A DNA stretch of 64,000 nucleotides, from NCBI RefSeq assembly GCF_016758255.1, contig NZ_QYAD01000003.1, positions 124,001-188,000 on the forward strand, in the 5' to 3' direction. A program made the translations under genes and the position numbers. The notes below the pieces were generated by a model. The model saw only the letters and a list, made by a program, of their open reading frames with translations. It had not been told where the DNA came from and searched no databases. This document shows, piece after piece, positions 1 through 9,587 of this stretch (positions are counted from its first letter, which is position 1; every line of letters starts with the position of its first letter). The stretch comes from Leucobacter chromiireducens subsp. chromiireducens (lineage in GTDB: Bacteria > Actinomycetota > Actinomycetes > Actinomycetales > Microbacteriaceae).

Positions 1-13
1 CGTTCAGCTTTTC

Positions 14-31
14 TTCATGATATTCCATGAA
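14..31. promoter_or_regulatory. Candidate operator upstream of putA
   Basis: An interrupted inverted repeat, TTCATG-N6-CATGAA, lies in an unusually AT-rich stretch about 100 bases before the putA start. It could be a binding site for a regulator of proline catabolism. No regulator gene is next to it inside the window, and upstream sequence is cut off, so this is only a candidate. Confidence 0.25.
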
Positions 32-130
32 AACAATCGCTGTACTTCATACTTCAACAGCTCCACACTGACACTACGGGCGCTCATCGCTGACGCCCAT
101 CCGCCATACCTGTTCGTTGAAAGGCCCGTC

Positions 131-3100
131 GTGACCGTGCACGCCACCACCCGCCCCCAGGACCTCGCACCCGAGGCCATCGCGCTCGTCGAGCGCTGGA
201 TCCGCGAAGCCGCGGAGATTCCCGCAGACCCCTCGGCCGCGCGCCTCGCCGGCGTGCTGCGCGACCCGAACGGGCTCGATTTCACCGTGGGCTTCGTCGA
301 CGGCGTGGTGCGCCCCGAAGACCTCCGCGCTGCGGCGAAGAAGCTGAGCGAGCTCACCCCGCTCACCCCGAAGTTCCTCGCCGCCCCGCTCCGCGGCGCG
401 ATCGGCCTGGGTGGCGCATTCGCAAAGCCCCTCCCCGGCGTCGTCGTGCCCATCGCGCGGCGCGTGCTCCGCCAGATGGTCAGCCACCTCATCATCGACG
501 CGAGCGATCAGAAGCTCGGCCGCGCGATCGCCAAGCTCCGCACCGACGACGTGCGACTGAACATCAACCTGCTGGGCGAAGCCATCCTCGGCGAGCACGA
601 GGCGGAGCGCCGCCTCGCCGGCACGCATCGCCTGCTCGACCGTCCCGACGTCGACTACGTCTCGATCAAGGTTTCCTCCACAGTCGCCCCGCACAACCAC
701 TGGGCGTTCGACGAGGCCGTCGCGCACATCGAGGAGCAGCTGATCCCGCTCTTCACGCGCGCCGCGGCGGCAAGCCCCCGCAAGTTCATCAACCTCGATA
801 TGGAGGAGTACAAGGATCTCGACCTCACCCTCGCGGTGTTCACGAGCATCCTCGACCGACCCGAGTTCCTCGAGCTCGAGGCAGGCATCGTGCTCCAGGC
901 ATACCTGCCGGACGCCCTCGGGGCGATGATCCGCCTGCAGCAGTGGTCGGCGGGCCGCGTCGCTCGCGGCGGAGCCCCCATCAAGGTGCGCATCGTGAAG
1001 GGCGCCAACCTGCCCATGGAGCTCGTCGACGCCGCGATTCACGGCTGGCCCGCCGCGACCTGGGGCACGAAGCAGGACTCCGACACGAGCTACAAGGCCG
1101 TCATCGACTACGCGCTCCACCCGGATCGCGTGCGCAATGTGCGCATCGGAGTTGCCGGCCACAACCTCTTCGATGTGGCACTCGCCTGGCTGCTCGCGAA
1201 GGCGCGCGGCGCAGAGAGCGGGATCGAGTTCGAGATGCTGCTCGGCATGGCCACCGGGCAGGCCGAAGCGGTGAAGCGCGAGGTCGGCTCTCTCCTGCTC
1301 TACACCCCCGTGGTGCACCCCGAGGAGTTCGATGTCGCCATCGCATACCTGATTCGTCGCCTCGAAGAGGGCGCGAGCCAGGAGAACTTCATGTCCGCGG
1401 TGTTCGAGCTGGGCGAAAGCCGCCCCCTCTTCGAACGCGAGCGCGATCGCTTCCTCGCCTCTCTTGACGCGCTCACCGCGATCACCGGGGATGGCAGCGC
1501 CGCGGGCCTCGCGGTGCCCCCGCCGAACCGACAGCAGGATCGCCGCGAATACGACACCGCGGGCACTGAGGCGCGCGTTGAGGCCCGCGTGGCCGCCGGC
1601 CGGCGGGGCGAGTTCGACAATGCGCCCGACACCGATCCCGATCTGCCCGGAAACCGGGTGTGGGGGCTCGCGATTGCTGACCGCATGACCGACTCGCAGC
1701 TCGGCACGCAGCTCGTCGCCGACGCCGTGGTGCCTGATGATGCCGCGCTCGATGCGATCATCGAGCGCGGCATCGCGGCGTCCGCCGGGTGGCAGGCGCT
1801 CGGAGCCGACGAGCGTGCCCGCATTCTCATGCGCGCGGGCGAACGACTCGAGGAACGCCGCGGCGAGCTCCTCGAGGTCATGGGCTCCGAGTGCGGCAAG
1901 ACCCTCGACCAGGGTGACCCCGAGGTATCCGAGGCGATCGACTTCGCGAACTACTACGCGATGCTCGGACAGCTGCTCGAGCAGGTCGACGGGGCGACGT
2001 TTGAGCCCGTCGCGCTCACCGCGGTCATTCCACCGTGGAACTTCCCCGTCGCAATCCCCGCGGGTGGAGCGCTCGCGGCGCTCGCCGCAGGCTCGTCGGT
2101 GATCATCAAGCCCGCCTCGAACTCCGCCCGCTCGGGCGCCGTGATGGTCGAGGCGCTGTGGGAGGCCGGCGTGCCCCGGGAGGTGCTGCAGCTCGTGCAG
2201 TTCCGAGATCGGGATCTGGGCTCGCGGCTCGTCGCCGATCCCCGCGTGGACCGGCTCATCCTCACAGGCGCGTACGAGACCGCAGTCCGCTTCCGCGAGC
2301 TGCGGCAGGACCTGCCGATTCTCGCCGAGACGAGCGGGAAAAACGCGATCATCGTGACGCCCAACGCGGATTTAGATCTCGCCGCGCGCGACGTCGCGCA
2401 GTCCGCCTTCGGCCACGCCGGCCAGAAGTGCTCGGCGGCCTCGCTCGTCATCCTCGTGGGATCGGTCGCCACCTCGGAGCGGTTCCGCGGGCAGCTGCTC
2501 GATGCGGTGCGTTCACTCCGCGTGGGAACGCCCGAACACCTCGGCACGCAGATGGGGCCGATCATCACGGCGCCCGACGGGAAGCTGCTTCGCGGGCTCA
2601 CGCGGCTGGGTGCGGGCGAGCGGTGGCTCATTGAGCCCGCGCCCGTGGAGAGCGACAGCCCGCTGGCGCGGGATGCGCAGGGCAGCACGAAGCTGTGGAG
2701 CCCGGGAGTGCGCGATGGGGTGCGCCGCGGCTCCGAATACCACCTCACCGAGTACTTCGGCCCGATCCTCGGCATCATGACGGCGGACACGCTCGACGAG
2801 GCGATCGATATGGTGAACGACATCGACTACGGGCTCACGAGCGGGCTGCACTCGCTCGACCGAGACGACCTCGAGACGTGGCTGCGCCGCATCCAGGCCG
2901 GCAACCTGTACGTCAACCGCGGCATCACCGGTGCGATCGTGCGACGGCAGTCGTTTGGTGGATGGAAGAAGTCGGCCATCGGCGCTGGCACGAAGGCCGG
3001 CGGGCCGAACTACCTGCACGGGCTCGGCAACTGGGCCGACGCGCCGGTCGCGGTGGCGGCAGGAGCCGCACACCCCGCAGCTGCGCCGGTTCTCGCGGCG

Positions 3101-3721
3101 GCCGAGCGTGCGGGTCTTGCGGGCGCCGAGCTTGCCTGGCTGCGCACCGCGCTGGGCAGCGATGCGGCAGCGTGGGACGCCGAGTTTGGTGTGGCGCGTG
3201 ATGCCTCGCAGCTCGGGGTCGAGCGCAACCTGCTTCGCTACCACGCGGTCAGCACCACAATCCGAGTTGCGGCGGATGCACCCCTCCACGAGGCCGTCCG
3301 CGCGATTGCGGCGGGGATCACCGCCGGTGCGGCCGGATCGTCGGCCGCGGCCGAGCGCGTCGCCCCCGTGGTGAGCGCAGCGTTCGCGTTGCCGACGCCC
3401 CTCGCCACGGCACTCGTGCAGGCCGGCGTCTCCGTGCAGCTTGAGGACGAAGCTGCGTGGGGCGCTCGCCTCGCGGGGCTTGCCGCACAGGATGGGCCAG
3501 CGGCGAGCGCGCGCGTGCGTCTCGTTGCGGGTGCGTCACGCGCGGACGAGGCGGCGCGCATCCACGCCGCGACGGGCGGCAAGCCGGACATCGCGGTGTA
3601 CGCTGGCCCGGTCGTCTCCGCGGGCCGTGTGGAGCTGCTGCCGCACCTCCGGGAGCAGGCGGTCTCGATCACCGCGCACCGCTTCGGCACCCCGAGCCAG
3701 CTGTCCGAGGGCCTCATCTAA
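131..3721 (+). CDS. putA: Bifunctional proline dehydrogenase / L-glutamate gamma-semialdehyde dehydrogenase
   Basis: Oxidises proline to glutamate in two steps: an FAD-dependent proline dehydrogenase makes P5C, then an NAD-dependent aldehyde dehydrogenase makes glutamate. The GTG start at 131 is preferred because GAAAGG sits 8 bases upstream. An ATG at 17 would add 38 residues unlike the family. From 131 the protein is 1196 residues. The PRODH barrel is roughly residues 70-430 and the ALDH module roughly 500-990, with Glu733 in LAETSGKNAI and the nucleophile Cys767 in GHAGQKCSAAS, 34 apart as usual for ALDHs. The last ~190 residues are Ala-rich and not assigned. The gene is monocistronic in the window and ends at a long hairpin shared with the convergent FHA gene. 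No DNA-binding N-terminal domain is seen, so it is not a self-regulating PutA of the enterobacterial type. Confidence 0.93.
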   Translation: MTVHATTRPQDLAPEAIALVERWIREAAEIPADPSAARLAGVLRDPNGLDFTVGFVDGVVRPEDLRAAAKKLSELTPLTPKFLAAPLRGAIGLGGAFAKPLPGVVVPIARRVLRQMVSHLIIDASDQKLGRAIAKLRTDDVRLNINLLGEAILGEHEAERRLAGTHRLLDRPDVDYVSIKVSSTVAPHNHWAFDEAVAHIEEQLIPLFTRAAAASPRKFINLDMEEYKDLDLTLAVFTSILDRPEFLELEAGIVLQAYLPDALGAMIRLQQWSAGRVARGGAPIKVRIVKGANLPMELVDAAIHGWPAATWGTKQDSDTSYKAVIDYALHPDRVRNVRIGVAGHNLFDVALAWLLAKARGAESGIEFEMLLGMATGQAEAVKREVGSLLLYTPVVHPEEFDVAIAYLIRRLEEGASQENFMSAVFELGESRPLFERERDRFLASLDALTAITGDGSAAGLAVPPPNRQQDRREYDTAGTEARVEARVAAGRRGEFDNAPDTDPDLPGNRVWGLAIADRMTDSQLGTQLVADAVVPDDAALDAIIERGIAASAGWQALGADERARILMRAGERLEERRGELLEVMGSECGKTLDQGDPEVSEAIDFANYYAMLGQLLEQVDGATFEPVALTAVIPPWNFPVAIPAGGALAALAAGSSVIIKPASNSARSGAVMVEALWEAGVPREVLQLVQFRDRDLGSRLVADPRVDRLILTGAYETAVRFRELRQDLPILAETSGKNAIIVTPNADLDLAARDVAQSAFGHAGQKCSAASLVILVGSVATSERFRGQLLDAVRSLRVGTPEHLGTQMGPIITAPDGKLLRGLTRLGAGERWLIEPAPVESDSPLARDAQGSTKLWSPGVRDGVRRGSEYHLTEYFGPILGIMTADTLDEAIDMVNDIDYGLTSGLHSLDRDDLETWLRRIQAGNLYVNRGITGAIVRRQSFGGWKKSAIGAGTKAGGPNYLHGLGNWADAPVAVAAGAAHPAAAPVLAAAERAGLAGAELAWLRTALGSDAAAWDAEFGVARDASQLGVERNLLRYHAVSTTIRVAADAPLHEAVRAIAAGITAGAAGSSAAAERVAPVVSAAFALPTPLATALVQAGVSVQLEDEAAWGARLAGLAAQDGPAASARVRLVAGASRADEAARIHAATGGKPDIAVYAGPVVSAGRVELLPHLREQAVSITAHRFGTPSQLSEGLI

Positions 3722-3751
3722 CCGCCCCGCCCCGCCCCCGCCCCCTGGCGA

Positions 3752-3818
3752 ATCGGGGTCAGTTGGGCAGGGTGTCGCGCGAGCGCGCACACCGACACCC
3801 TGCCCAACTGACCCCGAT
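3752..3818. repeat. Dispersed long-hairpin element, copy 1
   Basis: Perfect 26-bp inverted repeat (arms 3752-3777 and 3793-3818) around a 15-base loop, between the convergent ends of putA and the FHA gene. The arm begins ATCGGGGTCAGTTGGGCAGG. Two relatives occur at 19307-19377 and 61040-61112. Copies differ at two stem positions with matching changes in the opposite arm, so the fold is conserved and not only the sequence. It may also act as a bidirectional terminator here. Confidence 0.85.
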
Positions 3819-3874
3819 CTTGCGCTTGCGTGTGGGGGTGCGGGTGGAGTGGGGTGAGCCGGGGAGGGCGGCGG

Positions 3875-5206
3875 TCAGAGGGCGCGGAGGTGCACCTCAA
3901 GGGTGCCGAAGATCATGTGCTCCGTCGCGGGGAACGTCAGCCCGGCGGGCAACTGCGCACGCTGCCCGCTCGACGAGACCAGCGTAAGGCCGTTCGTAGA
4001 GTTCAAGTCTTCCACCGTCCACTCGCCGCCGGCCAAGCGCAGCCGCACGTGCGACTTCGACACCGTTCGAGTGGGGTCGGCAAGCAGCAGGGTCTCGGAG
4101 CCTTCCAGGCTGCTCGGCTTCCGGCCCGCCACGATGTCGGTGCCGACGAGTTCGAGCACCTCACCGTCGGGCAGTTCGAGTCCCCACCGCTGCGCCGCGG
4201 GCGCTGCTGCAGGCTCGGGCTGTTCTTCGACGGGAAGCTCAGGCACAACGGGAGGCACAGGCACAACGGGAGGCTCAGGCGCAGCGGGAACCACGGGAGT
4301 CGGCGGCACCGCCGTGACCGCGGGTGCGGCGGGAACCACGGGCTCAGCGGGAGTCGACAAGTCAGCTGGGGGCGCCGGCGCAGCAGCGCGCGGGGCCCGG
4401 GGCTCAGGCCACGCGAAGGGCTCTGGCGCAGCGCGCACACCGAGCGGGGTGGCCGGGCGCTCCTCAACCTCCTCGGCAGCGAGACGCTCGAAGTTGCCGA
4501 TCGTCGTGTTACTGAAGCCCCAGTCGTTCATGTCGTGCGGATCGGCGGCGGCACGAACGCGCTCGCTTCCGCTAGCTCCCGTCGACGGCGACGTGACCGG
4601 CGCAACGGGCGCGACGGGTTCGGCGCCGCCCGCGCGCTGCGGGTCGCTCGGCTCACGGTGTGCCTCCGCAAGCGCGGCCTCCGAGACGGGAGGCAGGCCC
4701 CGCCAGGCTGCGGGTTCACTGGCCGCGGGGCTCCCCGCACCGCCTCCCGCTGCCACCGCAGCCGCACGACGCGATGGCGAGAGCGGCGGAAACGCGGTCT
4801 CGCCCTGGTACACCCGCGCACCCGCGTACATGCCATCGCCGATGTGGCTTGCCAAGAGCATGGCCCAGATCGGGGGAAGGAATGCACCGAGCACGGTGTA
4901 CCAGGCGTCCTTGCCGAACTCTCGATTCAGCCGGTGGATGGCGATGATGCTCACAACGATGACGACGAGGATCAGTCCGGGCACAAACCCGAGCAGCACG
5001 AGCCAGCCGGGCAGGCCGCCACGCTTCAGCAACTGCCACTGATTCCAGACGGGGATCCACCCATCGCGCGACGGCAGCCCCAGGTAGGGAAACAGCTTCG
5101 ACAGCGCCCAGAGGTACCAGACGTACAGCACGAGCGCGACGAGGCCCCAAATGCTGAGCATCGCGACAAGCACCGTGAAGCCACCGCTGCTGAGTTCAGA
5201 ACTCAT
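3875..5206 (-). CDS. FHA-domain integral membrane protein
   Basis: About 443 residues from the ATG at 5206. A GTG at 5254 would add 16 residues; neither start has a strong ribosome site. The N-terminal ~130 residues hold hydrophobic segments separated by a WIPVWNQWQLLKRGG-like stretch, resembling the DUF5684 membrane module. A long Pro/Ala/Val-rich linker follows. The C-terminal ~90 residues form an FHA domain with the phosphothreonine-binding signatures GRKP, SKSH and NSTNG intact. It is the last gene of the operon begun by the Ser/Thr kinase at 17866. The natural inference is that it reads phosphothreonine made by that kinase, on itself or on partners, at the cytoplasmic membrane face. The gap to the preceding gene is about 125 bases. 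Confidence 0.8.
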   Translation of the reverse strand: MSSELSSGGFTVLVAMLSIWGLVALVLYVWYLWALSKLFPYLGLPSRDGWIPVWNQWQLLKRGGLPGWLVLLGFVPGLILVVIVVSIIAIHRLNREFGKDAWYTVLGAFLPPIWAMLLASHIGDGMYAGARVYQGETAFPPLSPSRRAAAVAAGGGAGSPAASEPAAWRGLPPVSEAALAEAHREPSDPQRAGGAEPVAPVAPVTSPSTGASGSERVRAAADPHDMNDWGFSNTTIGNFERLAAEEVEERPATPLGVRAAPEPFAWPEPRAPRAAAPAPPADLSTPAEPVVPAAPAVTAVPPTPVVPAAPEPPVVPVPPVVPELPVEEQPEPAAAPAAQRWGLELPDGEVLELVGTDIVAGRKPSSLEGSETLLLADPTRTVSKSHVRLRLAGGEWTVEDLNSTNGLTLVSSSGQRAQLPAGLTFPATEHMIFGTLEVHLRAL

Positions 5207-5330
5207 CGGATCGCCACCAGTCCATTCACTCGGGGAGTCGGAAGCGAATCCCACCGCAGTGCGGGTGATCCACTGCCTCTCATTCTACGTGTGGCGGGTG
5301 TGCAACAGCCGGAACGCGCCTGACGAACAC

Positions 5331-5825
5331 TCAGCTGAGCAGCAGCCTCACGATGACCGTGATCCCCGTCACCACACCGATGAGCAGCACCGGTCCGCCG
5401 ACGAGCACCGCGCGACGGAACCGCGCATTCTGGCGCGCGAGCGACGGGAGCGCTCCCTTGGGGTCATCGGCCGCGGTGGCGCGTGCCTGGTCGGGAGTCG
5501 AACCGGGCCCCGGAGCGGGCAGCTCCCCGGGCGCTCCGAGATCCCACGCCGCGAGATCCGCTGCCGCGAGATCCGCTGCCGCGGCGGCAGGATCCAGTTC
5601 CGGTACCGCCCGCGCCCCGTACACCACGGGGATCTCCGGTCGCTCGCCGCCGTGCACCGGTGCAGGCGGTTCGCCCGGCGCCTGCGGCAACCGCCGCTCG
5701 GGATCCAGCTTCGGCTTGAACATCAGTGCGGCGAGCGCACGCGCGGAGCGCTCGTCGGTCGGTTCAGGCACGGGCGGCGCGGGCGTTCCGCTCGTACCGC
5801 CGGTCACCTCATCAGGGTCACGCAC
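5331..5825 (-). CDS. Small C-terminally anchored membrane protein of the kinase/FHA operon
   Basis: A 164-residue protein starting with GTG at 5825, overlapping the end of the transglutaminase-like gene by 8 bases, which argues for translational coupling. The N-terminal two thirds are Pro/Ala-rich and probably disordered. The C-terminus has a basic patch (RFRR) followed by a single hydrophobic helix ending in LLLS, so it is likely a tail-anchored or single-pass protein. I do not recognise a family. Its position, between the transglutaminase-like protein and the FHA protein, is the only functional clue. Confidence 0.65.
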   Translation of the reverse strand: MRDPDEVTGGTSGTPAPPVPEPTDERSARALAALMFKPKLDPERRLPQAPGEPPAPVHGGERPEIPVVYGARAVPELDPAAAAADLAAADLAAWDLGAPGELPAPGPGSTPDQARATAADDPKGALPSLARQNARFRRAVLVGGPVLLIGVVTGITVIVRLLLS

Positions 5826-8331
5826 GGGGCACCTCTTCTGGTTTCGCGGGCTCCGCCTCGCCAGACGTGGCCGCGGCCGCGGGTGGATGTGCGGACCGCT
5901 CGGGGCCGATCCCGAACGAAGCGAGTGAGAAGCGTACACGGAGCCGTCCCAGACCCGAGCGGTCCGCGCGCAGCTGATCCCGCGCACGATCGACGCGCGA
6001 CCACAGCTCGGTCGCCTCGTCTGCGGACGCGCCCTCCGGGGAGAACACCGCGTGGTCGACGCGCGCAGCGAACGTCGCACCACCGGGCAGGCGGGCACCC
6101 AGATCGCGGCGGCTCTCCGTCGCCGCCCCGCGACTGCGCGGTCGCGGGATCGCCCCGGCGTCCACGTGCAGGTCGACAAACTCCTCCCACGCGCCGAGCG
6201 CGCGCACTTCGGGGTGCGAAGCGCCGCGTCGCCGCCGCGTGCGCAGCGCCTTGATCGCGGGGATGAAGAGCGCCAGGGTGGTGAGCAGGAGCACGCCGAG
6301 AAGCCCCAGCGAGACCCCGCGCACCCAGGGCCACACGCTGCCGGGTTCCGTTCGCGGCGGCGCCGGATCGGACGAGCTGTCGCCCGTTCCCGCTCCGTAC
6401 TCCGGATCGCTCTCGTGTGCGTCGCGCTCCTCCGGCACCGTTGGGTGCTCAGGGAGACGTTCGCCCTCGGTGAGCGCTGCGGGTGGAACGGCGACCTGCG
6501 GGGTGACATCGAGCGGCGCCCACACGCCATCCGCGCCACGCGCCTCCACCCACGCGGCGATGTTGCGCCCCGCACACGTTTCGCCGCACGCGGGCACACC
6601 GGGCACCTCGCCAGAGTCGGCGGCACCGGCGGCACCGGCGGCACCGGCGGCACCGTCGGCACCGTCGAGCCGCACTCCGAGCACGACACGCGCGTCGAAG
6701 CCAAACGCCTCGGCGAGCCGCGCGGCGGCAACCGCGAACTGCTCGTCGTCGCCGATGCCCGCCACGAGCTCAGCGCTGCTGGCACCCTCGCCGGCAGCCG
6801 CCTGGCGGTCCGCAAGCTGCGCGAACAGTTCCTCGACACGGGCGTCAGAATGGCCCCCGGCGCTCGCGACGAACCGCGTGCCGTGCTCTGCGCTCAACTC
6901 GTCGAGCCAGGCGCGCGCACCGGGGTTGTCGCTCAGCGCGTGACTCAGGTATCCACGCTCGCGCAGCCGCTCAATCGCGGTCTGCAGCCCCGCACCCGTG
7001 GCAGGCAACTGCTGCATGCGCACCCAACGGTCGAGCTGCGGGTACGCGGTGCGGTCGATCTGCGGGGTATCAAACGCGGGCGCGGGATCGAGCTGAGCGT
7101 CCGCCGCCGTGCCGACGACCGCGGTGTAGCCGTCGCCGGAGCGCAGCCCCGCCGCGGTGGGCACGGCAATCCCGGCGCCTGTCTCGCGATCCAGGTAGAA
7201 GCCATCGGCGAGATCTGCGGAGCGCGGACCGGTGAAGCGCGGCGGCTCACCGAGTTCGGCGGGGAGCGGCAGCCAGATCCCGGAGTCCCCTGAGTCAAGC
7301 CGCACGCTGATCCGACTCGGGTCTGGCACGTCGTGCCCGCTCGGGAAGCGGGTGAAGGTGCCGCGCTCCGCGGTCACCGCGAAGTCGACGCCGTTCGCGT
7401 CGTCGAGCACGGCGATGCGCAGCCGTTGCGGGAGCTCCCCGTCACTCGTCACTGTAAAGAGCGGCGCGTCGAAGGCGGCGTCACGCTTCCACACGCGATA
7501 CCCCGAGAGCGGGCTGCTCTGTGCGCGGACCACCACGACCGGGTCCACCTGGTCACGCGGCAGCGTGCGCGGTGTCGCGGTGACAGCGGGCGCGAGTATG
7601 GTGCCCGCGGCGAGCGCGCCCACCGCAAGGAGCGCAGCCAGGCTGCCGCGCACGAACCGGCGCCCGGTTGCCCGCGGGCCGCCCCCCAGGCGCAGTGCCG
7701 CGCGGCGCGCTCGGCCCGAACTCCACGCGATCCAGGTGGTCACCAGGATCGCGCTCACTCCCCAGAGCGCGAGCTCGCGCGGGGCTTCGATGAGGATCGG
7801 GCCGATGCTCAGCGGCTCGCTCGGCGTTCCGGGCCCGAACACGGTGCCGAAGAGCACCGGCGCGAGGAGTGGGATCGCGGCGAGCGCGTGCGCCCAAGGG
7901 CCGCCCGCGGCGAGGCGTGTCGATGCGGCAACCGAGAGCAGCACAACGACGAGAAGCGGGACCAGCACCGACTGGTAGTGCCCCACGGGGAGCGTGAGGG
8001 TGAGGAGCTGTTTCCACCCGAGCGCAACCGAAGCAAGCCCATCGCCGAGCCCCAGGAAGAAGCTGCGTACCCCGCCGCCGAGTGCCGCGGGAACCGCGAG
8101 CGGCACGATGAGCGCCGTGCCCACCACGGCGAGGGCGACCGCGGTGCCGACGCCCCAGCGCCAGCGAGTGCCCGCCCACACCACGAGGAACGCGGCCGCT
8201 GCTGCGACGCCCGTGACGAGCGCGGCACGCGGATCCTGATAGATCGGCCAGGCCGCCGCGAGCGCGACGAGCGCAATCGCGAAGGCGAGGAGGCCCGCGG
8301 CGAAGCCGGGTCCGGGCCGCCGCGGGCTCAC
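5818..8331 (-). CDS. Transglutaminase-like (TgpA-type) membrane protein, catalytic residues substituted
   Basis: 837 residues. The N-terminal half has several transmembrane helices (starting FAAGLLAFAIALVALAAAWP), then an extracytoplasmic transglutaminase-like domain at about residues 450-620, another helix near 670-690 and a cytoplasmic tail. In active TgpA/transglutaminase-core proteins the motif is G-x-C-E-x-F-A; here it is GDDEQFA, with Asp529 where Cys is expected. The usual H-A-W-V-E is AAWVEA, with Ala592 in place of His. The third-position Asp survives in LDVTP. The domain is therefore predicted to be non-catalytic. The GTG start overlaps the DUF58 stop as GTGA. A run of 9-bp repeats encodes an Ala/Gly-rich loop beside the domain. 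Confidence 0.82.
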   Translation of the reverse strand: MSPRRPGPGFAAGLLAFAIALVALAAAWPIYQDPRAALVTGVAAAAAFLVVWAGTRWRWGVGTAVALAVVGTALIVPLAVPAALGGGVRSFFLGLGDGLASVALGWKQLLTLTLPVGHYQSVLVPLLVVVLLSVAASTRLAAGGPWAHALAAIPLLAPVLFGTVFGPGTPSEPLSIGPILIEAPRELALWGVSAILVTTWIAWSSGRARRAALRLGGGPRATGRRFVRGSLAALLAVGALAAGTILAPAVTATPRTLPRDQVDPVVVVRAQSSPLSGYRVWKRDAAFDAPLFTVTSDGELPQRLRIAVLDDANGVDFAVTAERGTFTRFPSGHDVPDPSRISVRLDSGDSGIWLPLPAELGEPPRFTGPRSADLADGFYLDRETGAGIAVPTAAGLRSGDGYTAVVGTAADAQLDPAPAFDTPQIDRTAYPQLDRWVRMQQLPATGAGLQTAIERLRERGYLSHALSDNPGARAWLDELSAEHGTRFVASAGGHSDARVEELFAQLADRQAAAGEGASSAELVAGIGDDEQFAVAAARLAEAFGFDARVVLGVRLDGADGAAGAAGAAGAADSGEVPGVPACGETCAGRNIAAWVEARGADGVWAPLDVTPQVAVPPAALTEGERLPEHPTVPEERDAHESDPEYGAGTGDSSSDPAPPRTEPGSVWPWVRGVSLGLLGVLLLTTLALFIPAIKALRTRRRRGASHPEVRALGAWEEFVDLHVDAGAIPRPRSRGAATESRRDLGARLPGGATFAARVDHAVFSPEGASADEATELWSRVDRARDQLRADRSGLGRLRVRFSLASFGIGPERSAHPPAAAATSGEAEPAKPEEVPRA
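6619..6663. repeat. 9-bp tandem repeat inside the transglutaminase-like gene
   Basis: Four perfect GGCGGCACC units followed by a fifth with one change (GTCGGCACC). Being a multiple of three it keeps frame and encodes a GAAGAAGAA-type loop. Copy number could vary between strains without breaking the gene. Confidence 0.8.
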
Positions 8332-9587
8332 GCGCTTCCCCGACGGAGGAGGAGCGGCGCGGTGTCCTGCAGCGCCCCGACCGTGAGGAGCGCGGAACCG
8401 GCCCCGCGATGAATCGCGGGATCTGCGTGCAACGCGCAGCGCACCGTCAGCACGGCAACATCGCCCGCGAAGGGGACGGTGGCGCGGCGCAGCCGCTGTG
8501 CCTCGGGGCGGGAACCCGTGATGAGCACCACGAGCGACAGTGGTCGCCCCGACTCCGCAAGCCCGCGCGCCAGCTGTTCGAGGGGCACGCCCGCGTCGCT
8601 CGGATCGAGTTCCGCCCAGGCGTCGAGCAGCTGCGCGCCGGTACGGCTGGGCAGCTCACATGCACCCGCGAGCGCGGCTCGCACTCGCCCCGCCACCCAC
8701 TGCGTGGCCACGAGGCGCTCGCGTCCTTCCCGAACCGCGTGCGCACCGAACGAGGCCGCGGTACTCACGCCCAGTTCGAACTCCTCGGGCGTCGCGTACG
8801 CGTCACGGCGACTATCGAACAGGATCGCGGAACGCGCGGTCTGGGATTCCTCGTACTGCCGCACCATGAGTCGGCCGGTCTTCGCCGTGGAGCGCCAGTG
8901 GATGTGCCGCCGCGCATCGCCCGCGGCGTACTCGCGCACAGCGTGAAACGAGAGGTCGGCATCGGTGAGGCGACGGCTCGCATCCCCCTCTAGGTCGCGG
9001 ATGAGCCCGGCGCTACTCGCCGGGAGCGCGGCCGTGACCGGGTGCACGTGAATGCGCCGATGCGCCGGCCAGCTCAGCTCGCGCTGCAGGAGACCGATCG
9101 GGTCGCGCCGGGTCAGCGCAAGCGGCCCAACATCGATCACCCCGCGGTGGGGCGTCGGCACGGCAACCTCGATCGCTGCCTCGGCACCGGGGGTGAGGAA
9201 GGGGATCGGTAGTTCACGAAGTGCCGCGCCCACGGGCAGCTCCGCCGTCGCCGGCAGCGCTGGCGTGCGGCTTGCGTTCGTCACGCCGACGCGCAGTGTT
9301 GCCTCGCCCCCCGCGACCACCCGCTCGCGTTCTGCGTGCAGCTCGACCCGGTACGCGCGGCCGCCCAGCAGGAACGGCAGCGAAACGAGGATCAGCAGCG
9401 CTGCGGCGATGGCGAGCATTCCCGCTTCAGCCCACCCCAGCCACGCGGCGAGCACCGCGGCAAGCACACCGCCCAGCGCCACGAAGCGGCCCGCCGGCGT
9501 GACAACGCGCACGGCACGGGTGAGACCCGCCCGGAGCATCGCCAGCGGGTTCCGCCGCGAGGGCGGTGCGGTGTCCGTCTGGCTCAC
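8328..9587 (-). CDS. DUF58 domain-containing membrane protein
   Basis: 419 residues. Two N-terminal hydrophobic helices (AVLAAWLGWAEAGMLAIAAA region) are followed by a beta-rich segment and the DUF58 core, recognised by YAAGDARRHIHWRSTAKTG at about residues 214-232. DUF58 proteins have a von Willebrand A-like fold and nearly always sit beside a MoxR ATPase, as here. The pair is thought to assemble or mature envelope proteins. Its GTG start overlaps the MoxR stop (GTGA), and its own stop overlaps the next GTG the same way, so MoxR, DUF58 and the transglutaminase-like protein are probably made in fixed proportion. Confidence 0.88.
   Translation of the reverse strand: MSQTDTAPPSRRNPLAMLRAGLTRAVRVVTPAGRFVALGGVLAAVLAAWLGWAEAGMLAIAAALLILVSLPFLLGGRAYRVELHAERERVVAGGEATLRVGVTNASRTPALPATAELPVGAALRELPIPFLTPGAEAAIEVAVPTPHRGVIDVGPLALTRRDPIGLLQRELSWPAHRRIHVHPVTAALPASSAGLIRDLEGDASRRLTDADLSFHAVREYAAGDARRHIHWRSTAKTGRLMVRQYEESQTARSAILFDSRRDAYATPEEFELGVSTAASFGAHAVREGRERLVATQWVAGRVRAALAGACELPSRTGAQLLDAWAELDPSDAGVPLEQLARGLAESGRPLSLVVLITGSRPEAQRLRRATVPFAGDVAVLTVRCALHADPAIHRGAGSALLTVGALQDTAPLLLRRGSA

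Noticed and set aside
74..1318. Long open frame opposite putA
   Set aside because: No recognisable domain, and it fully overlaps the well-supported proline dehydrogenase region.
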